Shown here in pieces: positions 33,556 through 44,652 of a stretch of 64,000 bases of DNA. The DNA is from Neolentinus lepideus HHB14362 ss-1 (taxonomy: Eukaryota > Basidiomycota > Agaricomycetes > Gloeophyllales > Gloeophyllaceae). Within the stretch, counting starts at the first letter, position 1, and each line of letters begins with the position of its first letter. A program made the position numbers and the translations under genes. The stretch spans positions 77,017-141,016 of the forward strand of contig KV425562.1 in assembly GCA_001632425.1 (NCBI GenBank), in the 5' to 3' direction. The notes beneath the pieces were generated by a model. It did no database searches. It had not been told where the DNA came from and saw only the letters and a list, made by a program, of their open reading frames with translations.

Positions 33556-35940
33556 TCATAGTTCTCCAAGAAAACTCCAGAGTGCGGATGCCTCCTTATA
33601 ATCATGGTGTACGATGCTCACTAACCACCTTTGGTCTCGTATGCCTTCTAGCAGTTTCCGCTCCTCCGAGTCCGGCGCATAGAAAGTAGCCCATTCTGAC
33701 CAAATGGAGAAGGCTTCATCCTGTAGGGAAAATATATTGTTAGCCGCGGCTTTGGTGCACTGGACAATATCCGACCTTCCACGACAGAAATGATTCTCGT
33801 TCAATGATTGTGGTTTGAAGAACTTCCTGGCCGGGGAACACTCCCCATGTAACGGCATTCCTGCCACCATCGGGAACATTGCTTCGGCATTGGCCCTGTT
33901 GATAGGAGACGATGTCAGTCCTGACGCACACCGATGTGTAAGTAATGCTCTATTTACCTCGAAGTTGCCGGCGAAGTAATCGACCCATCCACCCCCATCC
34001 TCTTTTATCTTCTTTTCAATTTGGTCGACATCCTCCTGGGTTGCGAAAAATTCGACGAATCCCTTTTGATATACATATCCGCTCGGCGGACCCCACCCAA
34101 ACACCTCATCTGTCGAACGCACTCCATCCACGGCAGGCTGGGATCCGACAGTCCACCATCCCTTCCTATTCAGCTTCTCTAGCTGCTTCAAAATCAGCAT
34201 CGACTCTGGCGACAGCGGCCCGTGCGAGAACGGCGTTGAGTCAATCTCGCCTCGCAAGTGCCGCAGGAATATCTCGGTCAAGTCCGACACAGTCTTCGGT
34301 TGGCCCCAGTTCGCCAAGGCCTCCCCTCTCTATAACATAAATAATGATAAAAGTTATCTACATGGGCATTCTCGCACTACCACTTAACCGACGACTTACG
34401 GTGATGACAGGGCCTCCCCACTGATCCTGCTCACCGAACGCGGGACTCTTGAAGTCGCCGAAGCGACCGTTGGGATATTCGTCCCAGCTCGAGGCATTGT
34501 TAATCTCGCCCCGACCTGCGTCCGGAGGCAAAGACGTAGAGTCTATCAGTCCCTTAGTAGCAGAATCGCTAGCGCTTGTGGGGGTGATAGTCATGGTAGC
34601 TTCGAAGTCAATGGAGTCAGCTCCGTTCGGCATATCCTGGATGACAACTGCAGATTAGAAGTGTCCTCTTGCGAAGACTAGAACTGCTGTCACCGTGATA
34701 AGCTTGTTCCGGATTTCTGGACTCCCTCCAGCCCAGCCGAGTCCTTCAATCACTCGACGAACACTTTTCTCAAGGTTAAGCGTGCAGAAATGCAGTCCTG
34801 CAACGTCACCTGAAGCCGTTAATCGCTTGACCATATCAATAGCAAGTGCAATTCCATATTCTTTGACTTGAGCATCATCGTGCTGTTCTAGGTGAATAAA
34901 GCCTCGATCGCGAAAATTACCGAGAACGAACATACACGGATGGGTTCCAGAGCTGACACTACTGAGTCCGGTACACGCGATCCGCAGAACTTGGTTAGTC
35001 TTAGGAACGATGCATATGTCTGCAACGGCATAATGCTCGGTATAACGGGGATAGTGATGCCTACACAGAACACATTCGTGAATGCGAGCCTTGCGTGTCA
35101 GGGCCAAACGGACGCACCTTTCCCCCGGACCTTCTTTAACCACCGTAAGAAGTTATCGCAGTCATAGAAGAGTTGTGTCATGATGAAATCCGCTCCGGCG
35201 TCAACTTTGGCTTTTAGATAATCTAGCTCGCCATCTTCGTCAGAGTCTCGGTCGGCATGTCCGTCGGGGTAAGCTTTTTAATAACGCATAAATTAATTGA
35301 GAGTAGTACCAATAAATTAAAGGACAAGGACCTGCCACGCCAATCGAAAATGAGGAGGAGAACTCGGGTGAGGATCGGATATAGGATACTAAGTCAGCTC
35401 CATGAGTGAATCTTGGGTCTGTTGGTATCCAATATTCCTCGCCACGGGGAGGGTCTTCAAATAATATGGACTGTTACACAAGGCGGTGAACACATGCACA
35501 CAATCCTCACCTCCTCGCAAAGCGAGTATGTTCTGGATGCCCCGTTCTTTGGCTGCCTGGCCTACATAAATTACCAATTCAACGATGCTGATGACCACTT
35601 ACTCTCAGTGCATCATCCACCATTCCTCCTTCCATGTTCGTGCACGTGAGATGCAATATAGTATCAACCTTCTCTACATTCTGGATCAACCCCGCGAGCT
35701 CCAGACTTCGGTCCTTGGTAGATCCTCCCGCTCCCCACGTTACACTAAGCGCTAGTGGGCCCAGCGACGCAAGTCTCGCTACACGAGAAAGCAGATTCTC
35801 GAAGCCCTGATCCAATGATCAACATCCTCTTCCAGCCCTTCTGCACTTCAACTAACCTCGTCTGTTTTGGGTGGGAAGAACTCAAACGTGTAGAACGGCC
35901 GATTTAGCCTGTAAGCTGCGATCTTTTCTGTCAACTTCAT
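33556..35940 (-). CDS. MTHFR: Methylenetetrahydrofolate reductase (MTHFR)
   Basis: Flavoenzyme that reduces 5,10-methylene-THF to 5-methyl-THF, supplying methyl groups for methionine and hence S-adenosylmethionine, the donor used by the DNA methyltransferase in this window. The start at 35940 reads MKLTEKIAAYRLNRPFYTFEFFPPKTDEGFENLL, the classic TIM-barrel opening with the catalytic FEFFPPKT. It continues with LSVTWGAGGST, LHLTCTN, AAKERGIQNILALRG, then GADFIMTQLFYDC-type sequence near 35160-35200 and a catalytic end near 34650. The eukaryotic C-terminal regulatory SAM-binding domain is present (WGQPKTVSDLTEIF, LNRKGWWTVGSQPAVDGV, FGWGPPSGYVYQKGFVEFF), ending LWSFLGEL. About eight introns. 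Whether it is the Met12 or Met13 paralogue cannot be told here. Its stop is 41 bp from that of the convergent ECM15-like gene. Confidence 0.93.
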
Positions 35941-36197
35941 CAGTGAAGGAGAGCGTAGTCCTAGTAGTCGACGTCGAAGAGTGTAGATAATGTGCAGGCA
36001 CTGACCTCCCCCGCGAAACCCATTTAACAGGCACAGGAGCAGATCCTTTCCGATACCGTGAAATTGCAGCCGGCGGCTGCCACCACGTGGTCAGGCGCCA
36101 ATCGGAATGTTACTGCCTATGCTACGTCGCTGCAGTGCGGGGTCGTCGCAATCAAATACACATATTTCTTCTTGACTTCTGGCCGCACAGACTCGCA

Positions 36198-37170
<973 letters not shown>

Positions 37171-37393
37171 TCACGAGTGCTCCAGCTCTGTACAGCTCCG
37201 GCTCCCCTACTTGGTTTTTTGTTATATAGCTACCATATATGGCCTAGCTTTGCGCCGGCCGCTGTAATATCAATGCACCATGGATTCCAACTCTTCCTTA
37301 CGACTATCTGTAGTTGAACATAAAGGATGGACTGATGATACAAGGTAATATTGATACACATCGGCGCTGGAAACTGCTGCTGTCTCATGTTCG

Positions 37394-38825
37394 CTATCCT
37401 CTGTTCATTGTGTTCCCTGCTCCTCGCGGATTTGCATCGGTGTACTGCGCCCACTGCTCGTCTTTCTGCCTCTTCTCCTCCGCCCTTTGCTCCCCGAAAA
37501 TGGTGCCGTCCATGTCCGCGTCGAGCGCGAGCTGCTCAGACGTAGTCAGCCTCTCTACAGATTGCGGACTACGACGTACACAAACTATCAGCACTTGTTT
37601 TGAATCGCACAGACGGAGAAAGAAGATGCTCACCCTCCGCCTGTTATAATATTTCCTCTCAGGCGTTCAATCTCAAGATACTCGTCGACAGACATGGTGG
37701 GCAGACGATGATCAGGACCGAATACCTGCGTTTGAAGCCGTGCACGCTCGGCAGCATTGGACCCAAGGATGGTGAACGGTCGTAAAGGCTATCATGAAGT
37801 GTGAATCAGCGTTCCTGCGAGAGTGAACAAGGCGGTAACGTACTCGGCCGCTGGCATCAATCAATGGCCCTCGTCCGTCTGGCCCACCTCTGCGTACTGA
37901 ATCGAGGCGCCATGCGCTTTCCTCCCGCTCTCTGCGCTCGTTGCTCCTCTCGTCCCCTGATGATAGGTTTTGGCTCACAGCACTCCTGAGGAGTTCCAGC
38001 TCCTGGTTTATATTTTCCGCCTGTGTCCGCGCCTGGGCGTAAGTCAGCCGGAGGAGCAACAGAGTGACTTTGCGGAGCGTGTCGTCCAGGTCGTTGTCAT
38101 CATCTTTATCTTGTGTCTCGGCGGATGTGGATAGAAGGGATGCAATAAGGTCAAAGTCGGCGGGAGTGTTATCGTTTGAGGGCAATTGGCAGCGACGCTT
38201 CTGTAACAACTGAGAGGAGGTGAGCGTACGAAAGGCGCAATAATATTAGTGCTCGCTTCGATCTTGCTCCTGAGGTCCTTCTCGAATTTGTATTGCTGTA
38301 TCTTTGCGTCACGTCGCTGCGCAGGGTTGGCCATCATGGCCTTTGACTTCTCATAGGCAGATTGCTCCGCCTCTGAAATGATATTGTAGTTATCCAAGTT
38401 ATATAGAAATGTTCGCAGATGCCTCTAAAATTGTATGAAGGTCATCATTGCACCTGAGAAGGACGGGGAACCTACTTGTGCCTGCAGTAGGAGCTTCAAC
38501 CTTTCCTCTGGATCCACTACCCTCACCCTGCTCAGCATCTCCGAGACCACATACGGAACAAACAAATACGCCAAATTACGCGTAGAAATATCTTCTAACG
38601 TTTCATTCGAGCTGAACAGCGATAGCCTGTTGACTTGGGCGTCGACATGACGGAGATCTACAAGTGCGGATTGAATCAAGTCCTGTCTCCTAAGCATCAA
38701 TTAATGCTGGGGCGTCGACGGATGCAGCGTACCTGCGTCTTGTCGTCAATAGTGGGCAAGTCGAATGCCTCGGATGCGCTGCTGAGGGCACGCTTGAACT
38801 GAGCGGAGAGAGAAATGTCGGTCAT
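37394..38825 (-). CDS. TAP42: TAP42-like PP2A regulatory protein
   Basis: TAP42/alpha4 binds PP2A-type catalytic subunits under TOR control. The start at 38825 reads MTDISLSAQFKRALSSASEAFDLPT. Helical-repeat sequence follows: DLIQSALVDLRHVDAQVNRLSLF, SNETLEDISTRNLAYLFVPYVVSEML, and then RVRVVDPEERLKLLLQAQ with FLYNLDNYNI. The basic PAQRRDAKIQQYKFEKDL is the conserved TAP42 signature, thought to contact the phosphatase. The later part holds DTLRKVTLLLLRLTYAQA, QELELLRSAV and, after a disordered linker, PLRPFTILG and TMSVDEYLEIERLRGNI. The C-terminus is the acidic/basic tail DEQWAQYTDANPRGAGN, typical of the family's final (W)D(D)(W)KD...GN..N.G motif. About five introns. It is convergent with YPT6 (223 bp between stops). 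Confidence 0.9.
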
Positions 38826-39051
38826 GATCGTGGAAGATGTCCAAGGAAGGCGCGTTGTGGGCGCTTTCTGACACTGACTTAAGCACCCTCCGCTTTGATA
38901 TGCCTTTCGCAAAATGCATGGTTGTCTTTTCCAATTATCCTTGATACTCGTAAGGATACTCATATCCTTACCAGAACTTTGACGACCGCGGCAACCAGAT
39001 CAGACAGTGTCTCCCAAATTGTGGTTTCGTGCATCCCTCAGAAGCGAGGAG

Positions 39052-41216
39052 ATGGGCCACTGCTCCCCGCACAAAGCCAGTAGCTTCTGCCTTGCAGGTA
39101 GTCTGATCAATACGACAATGTCTTATTGCTTAGGAATATCTTATTTCACGCAGTATGGACCCTCTCGTCGATCCAGTGCACAATTCTTCGGCGGGGCTTC
39201 CCCCCGAGACTCAGGCTGGTCGAACAGCAGTCAATCGGGGAATGAGTGGAGAGAGACGTCGAATGTCAAGTCCTCTGGGAGTGGTGGAGGGTGGGGTGAC
39301 CCTCCCAGTGCCACTGTCAACACTAGTGGTGGTTGGGAAAATGCTGGAGGTTCAAGCTCAGCAAACACTAGCGGCGGTTGGGGAAATACAGGTGACTCTA
39401 ATACTGTAAACACTGGTGGTGGCCGGGGAAGTGCAGAGGATTCTGGATTTGCAAACAGTGGCGGTGGTTGGGGAACTGGTGGTGGAGGATGGGGTGATAC
39501 TGGAGCAGGTTCGTCTTCTGCTGCCGATGATGGTGGGTGGGGGAGCGGTGGCGGGTGGGGTACAAACCTTTGGGAGGGCAGCGGTGGGGGAAGCGGATGG
39601 GGAACTACTGCCTCGACCTCGCAAGATACCATCAAGCAAGATTCATCCGGAAATAAGGCCGAGTCTTCGATAGCGTCGGAATGCGGATCCGCGGAAGGAT
39701 CTGTTACGTTAAACTCCACGTCTCGAAGCAGATATATGGAGGCAGAGGCAAATCAGACGACGAAAGTTGATCTACAAGGTATGTTTGTCTTTTGTCTCTG
39801 TATGAGACCCACGCCGCTTATGTTGTGAGTCTCAGATGACCGGGATGCGATGGACACGGACGACAACCCATCCACTCGCGCTAGGTCTAAGTCGCCACTT
39901 TTCCTGAAGTCACGGTCTGTGTCTATGGCTCCGTCAGAGAGCAGAAGCAGCCGCAACTTAAGTCCGATGGCGCAATTTATCGAGTACGTGACCCATGTCT
40001 TGTATGTTCCCTCTATCAAAGAACTGATGTGTGCTACTACACTACACAGACTGCTCCGTCGTGGGATCCGTGCCAACCTAGAATTCAGAACCGCCGACGC
40101 CCAAGTCGAGCGCTGGAAGATCACTCAAATGTCTCCGCAGTACAAGCGTTGCGGGCGCGCCGCACGCATGCGGCTCGACGCCGTTCGCTCCGACTTCCAG
40201 AAGACCCGCCAGCAGCGGCATGACGAGGTTGTCAAAGCCGCGACGGAGCTGGCGGAATCAGACGTCATGCGGGCGCTGCTCGAGGCTGGGGAGAGCCTGG
40301 AAAGCCTGCAGGAGTATGCGAGGAGCGTGAGGGAATGGGTGGAGAAGAGTGTTACGCCCGTGGTGAAGGAAATTGCAAGGGCGGTGAGGGAGAAGGAGGG
40401 TCAGGCGGAGGCAAAGGCAAGGGAGAACGAAAGGGAGAACGAAAAGGAGAGGGAGAAGATGATCGCTTCGTTGGAGGTGCTCGTACAGAGATACGACGAC
40501 GTGGAGAGTCGAGTTTCTGAGTCGGATCGCATAACAGAAGTTGCAGACAAGAAGGTCCAGGATGCTGTGAACAAGTTAGTATCCGACTCTGTTTCTCAGA
40601 TCAAGACTGAGCCAGACAAGTCTGCCCTAATCTTCGATGATTTCACTCGCCGCATTACTCTGCTTGGGTTAGACGTAGAAGAAGAGGCCAATCAGACTGC
40701 CGCTCTCATCACAGAAAACCGTGATATCACTGAGAGTCAAAAGGCATTATCCGCGGACGCCGTAGAGATGCATGCCACAATTGCCAGAGTAAGTCTCCCT
40801 CGACAACTCAGAATAGTGCCTACTCGAATAATGCCTCATACGCGTGCTCCTTATAGATTGAGGAAACTCATTCCCGTATCGACGCCACTCAACGAAGCCA
40901 GGCCGCAGAGATCGAAAGGATACGCGCATACCTTGCCGGCCTTGACGCCACCTCTCCAGCATCGCCCGTCTCCCTCGACGGCCTCGTCGCCACCGTCAAA
41001 TCAAACGTCCAGGCAGTAGTGGCTGAGCGGCTCCGCGAGAACACGGAATCGCTGACCGCTGGTGTGGAAGCGGCGCTGCGGCAACAACAAGAGATACTGT
41101 ATCCACAATTGTGGCAACAGCTGGCGCCTGCGCTGAGGATGGTGCATCATTTGCATACCACCTGGGCTCCAGGGACTTTGGGGGGGAACAGTGATAAGTA
41201 TATTGGTCAGCTGTGA
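39052..41216 (+). CDS. GW-repeat and coiled-coil protein, candidate Argonaute-hook protein
   Basis: No named family is recognised. Exons 39052-39778, 39836-39983, 40050-40788 and 40857-41216 join in frame to 657 residues; a start at 39118 (MSYC) would give 635. The N-terminal third is Gly/Ser/Trp-rich with nine GW dipeptides in SGW or GGW context, seven of them GWG. These include a 15-residue tandem repeat of type (V/A)NTSGGWGNAGxS and the cluster GGWGSGGGWGTNLW. Such clusters of GW in disordered sequence are the hallmark of Argonaute-hook proteins (GW182, Tas3, SPT5L). A phospho-site-like Ser/Arg segment (TRARSKSPLFLKSRSVS) follows. The remaining half is a long alpha-helical, highly charged coiled coil (ARENERENEKEREKM; LLEAGESLESLQEYARS), ending LGGNSDKYIGQL. 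No enzymatic motif or membrane segment. The function is unknown; the Argonaute link is inference. Confidence 0.75.
39313..39495 (+). repeat. 45-bp tandem repeat encoding 15-residue GW units
   Basis: The anchor aacact/aacagt recurs at 39319, 39364, 39409 and 39454, exactly 45 bp apart each time, so four units in frame. The third unit has a Trp to Arg change (ggccgg for ggttgg). Beyond the fourth unit the period decays into irregular GGW and GWG copies to about 39605. Confidence 0.9.
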
Positions 41217-41400
41217 TATACTCCGTCCTTCTGCTGATGCTTTTGTCACCTTGTGCATGATCTTGTACATTTTGTCATCAATACGGTAACGATCTGGTTA
41301 ATTGATATTTTCACACGTCCGCTGTCGGGCAGAAGTGATTTATCACCTAATACAACTAACATGCAACAAATAAGACACAACATGGTATACATCATCAATA

Positions 41401-44014
41401 TTAGAACCCCCTTCTTAACCTATCATTCTCCTCTCTCAACCTCTTATTTTCTTCCCTCAACTCCCTCAACTCCTCCATATGTGGCAGCATGGTATCCTGC
41501 ATTTCCTTCCGCCACGCCCTGCGCATCCTCACCAGATCCAAATGCAAGCCCATCATCTCCGCCTTCGTGTCCCGTTGGAAGTCGTACATAACATCCTGCA
41601 CGATCGTGCGTAACAAATCCTGCGCACTCGACCCAGATCCGTGTCCAGGGCTGGAGACGGGTGTGCTGCGCAGAGGGGAGGGCACTGGCGCCCAGGTATT
41701 GGTGTTCTGAGGCGGAGCGCGACGGGGCGAGATGACGAGCGACCGCTCGCCGGCCTCATCCTGCTCTGGCTCTGAATCAAGGTCCTGCCGGGGTGCTTTC
41801 TCGTTGACCCTGTTGGCGGGGGGCAGCTCCTCCCCAAGGAAATTGACCCTCGCTCTCCTTACAGAACCGGCAGTTCCGCTCTCCACTTTCTCTTTCTCCT
41901 TTCCCTTTCCAGCCTCTACCCACGCATCGACCTCTGGCGTTCCGAGCCCAAGCACGTTCACACCCTTGAGCTTTACCCTCCGCTCTTTCTCCTTCGCCAG
42001 AGCCTGCGGCGCCGGCGTCATGGGCTCTTTATCGGGGGAGGGCAACTCGGGCGATGGCGTGCGTCTTGAGCTTATACCGCTGATGGCGTGTAGCTTGGAT
42101 GAATTATAGGAGCTCCTGCTTGACATCGAGGAAAGAGGCCTTGAGGACGAGGAGGATGGCACGGACGTTGCGGAGGATGAGCTTGGCATGCGTTGGCGAT
42201 TAAGGTTAATGGCGGGATCCTTCGAGCGTGTGGACGTGGTGGAGTTCGTCCTGACCCTACTCGGTTCTCGTCTGGGTGATTCTACGCCTCCGGCTGAGAC
42301 CACACTCGCAGGTTGTGGGACCAAATCCGGGGAGGCCGCTCTTGCGCTCGTAGGGCGCGAAATAGTCCGCGCAATACTCTCCAAGGGCTGAGTAGAGACT
42401 ACACTCGCAGGTTGTGATACTGGCTCTGGTGAGTCAGCTCTTATGCTCGTAGGACGCGAAGTAGCTCGTGTAGCGTTTTGCATTCGCCCAATTGTTGGCT
42501 TTCTGGCTTCAGCTTTCGCCTTCGTCGTCTTCATACCAATGATAGTTTCGATTTTTACTACTCGGAGGCAGAAATAATGGTTAGCAGAACCCTGGCATGG
42601 ATGGAAGTGCAGAGGCATACCAGAGATATCTCCCCCAATGCTATCGCTATTCCCCAGCGGATCACGTACGGGAGAAAACACCTGCTTTTCCTTCTCCCGA
42701 AACTCTTCTCGTGAGGCGGGATCGTTGTCTTTCAGCGTGCCCTTCGCTCTTGCAGCCTCGGCCCTTGTCCCTTTCATAGCAGCAGCGGAGGATGCATGGG
42801 ACTTAATACCGCCCGGGTATGTGCCTGCTTTCGAGGCAAATGCCGACTTGGCCTTCTTGCTTGCCTCAGTAGCTGACGTCGGTCGACGTTTAGTAGATTC
42901 TTGCTTGTCTGCTAACTGCCTTGGAGGAATGGAGGCCCCTTGCAGCACCGGTTCTGTATCTGCGACCTTCGTCTTCTTCTATAGTATCAATGTTCGTAAG
43001 CCGTTAGCGAACAGCAGTAGACCTATAGATTAGACCTACCTGAACGCTCATACCTTCAACTCTACTTCCTTTGTGACTGACGGAGATCGTTAGTGGCGCC
43101 TTATCCATAGCGCGCAGACTCTTTATGAGGACCTTTCCGTTCTCTGTACCGATGTAGATAGCGTCCCCTTCGGGTGAGAACACAAGCGATGTTATAGGGA
43201 CCTTGACGCTGAAATTCCGACGAGGACTGTCCGTCAAGTCAGCCGCTCGCCAGTGGATCATGTTAAGTATGCGCGAGGTTACTCACGATTTATCCTTTTC
43301 CAAGTCCACTAGACCAACATCGCCACCAGTAGTCGCCACCGCAACTAATGTCTTGCTGAAGGGGCTGCATGCAATCGCAACAATCTCTCCGCTCGTGCCC
43401 TCAGGCATGAGAATCAGCTTAAGCGGCGCCGAGGGTCGCGTAGTATCATAAATGACCATCTGTTTACCAATACCCAAGAACAGTCTCCCACGAGAGTGTG
43501 AGTGAAATGCAGAGGAAGTGATCTTCTGGTTGCCTGTGAGCGGAAGTCCCCGGAGGACTGTGTGCGAGGAAAGGGTAAGGTTATGAACATGTGCGGTGTC
43601 AGAGGACGTAGTTGCGAGGAGGGTGGCATCATTGGAGAGCGAGAGGGATGTGATGTTGGACTTGTGTGAATCGAATGTTTTCGTGACCTTCCCAACGCCT
43701 GATCCGCACTCGAGGATGAAAACTTTGCTACCGGCACTGAAGATCTGGGAGTTTCCTCTATCCTTGCTCAGGAGATGTGTTATCGAGCCAAGTTCTGTCG
43801 TGGCGTAGATAGTGTATTTATCTTTGGCGGATGGCTCATACTTGTGGATGGAACGGGCAGAAGCCACGAACAGTCCGCTACCATCCGGAGACCACGAGAC
43901 AGCGGTCGGACGCTCTTCAACCGAAGTCAAGACCGTTTCGTGTGCTGGTGATCCATTCTTCAGCACAGATGGAGGTACGAGATAGAGTGCGTCGGTAGTA
44001 ATTACAGCGAGCAT
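41401..44014 (-). CDS. NEDD1: NEDD1-like gamma-tubulin complex targeting WD40 protein
   Basis: NEDD1/GCP-WD recruits the gamma-tubulin ring complex to microtubule-organising centres. The start MLAVITTDALYLVPPSVL is followed by WD40 blades: TAVSWSPDGSGLFVAS, ITSLSLSNDATLLATTSSDTAHV, and TSLVFSPEGDAIYIGTENGKVLI. A long Ser/Arg/Pro-rich disordered middle contains two 33-residue tandem repeats. The C-terminus is the diagnostic gamma-TuRC-binding helix: QDLLRTIVQDVMYDFQRDTK, AEMMGLHLDLVRMRRAWRKEM, and the coiled coil ELREENKRLREENDRLRRGF. This layout, with the same closing helix, is that of animal and fungal NEDD1. The ATG at 44014 is just after a possible acceptor (ctgcag), so an upstream exon is possible. 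Introns at 43262-43282 and near 42990-43030 join in frame. Confidence 0.82.
42290..42490 (-). repeat. Two-copy 99-bp tandem repeat in the NEDD1 linker
   Basis: The anchor actcgcaggttgtg occurs at 42304 and 42403, 99 bp apart, giving two 33-residue units: RATSRPTSIRADSPEPVSQP and RTISRPTSARAASPDLVPQP, each followed by ASVVS. The copies differ by several substitutions with no frame change. Confidence 0.8.
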
Positions 44015-44652
44015 CCCAAGTGCTCTGCAGAAGGTCTTGAACAATAATCAATGGAAGGGTCGTAGATGAACGTTGATACGAGCGCTGTTGCACGGAGTCG
44101 TTGAGATATCGCTGTAGGCTCAAGTTTGAGCAGAATGCACAGCGGCGTGAAGGGAAAGAGGTGGGCAGCGAACTCGCGAAGCGCGGACGCGTTGAGGCAC
44201 GTGAGCGCGTCTCCTTGATGTTTCCGGCCGCCGCACGATCAATTCTTTGAGCTGTTCGGTTCGTTCGTTGCGCCTGTTGAGGTGAAGAATACGATCGACC
44301 ACGACGCTTCTTACAACAACTCAAGACTCGGAAATGGCACCCCCTACAACTGCTCTTCAAGACGAACGCAAACGAACAGAGTGTTCTCAATATTAATCGG
44401 CTGTTCGTACGCAGCATTTTAATAACTCCGACCGTCAAACAAACCGAACAGTTAAGAATTGAGCAGGCAATAGTTTGGTACGATATACACTACTTAATAA
44501 CATACTAGAGTACTATGTCGTCGCGGATAGGCTCAACAACTATCATAACAAGGTCCAGATGTCCCAGCTCGTAAAGAATCAATAAATAAGGCCAACGTAC
44601 AGACCCATGCTCCAAGGGTCTTCACAAGCTCACACTGAATTTACGATGAGTG
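44015..44652. other. 638-bp intergenic region with CTGTTCG/CGAACAG copies
   Basis: This region lies upstream of NEDD1 and downstream of the SNF2 gene stop, both on the minus strand. A 173-codon minus-strand frame exists (43917-44438), but its composition (Arg/Ser/Cys-rich, no domain) and overlap with NEDD1 coding sequence argue against a gene. CTGTTCG or its complement occurs at 44252-44258, 44373-44379, 44401-44407 and 44445-44451, possibly factor-binding sites. An AT-rich stretch from 44460 to 44600 is likely the 5' edge of the intergenic spacer. Nothing else is supported. Confidence 0.4.

Noticed and set aside
43917..44438. 173-codon minus-strand frame upstream of NEDD1
   Set aside because: It overlaps NEDD1 coding sequence in another frame, is Arg/Ser/Cys-rich without any domain, and has no splice or conservation support.
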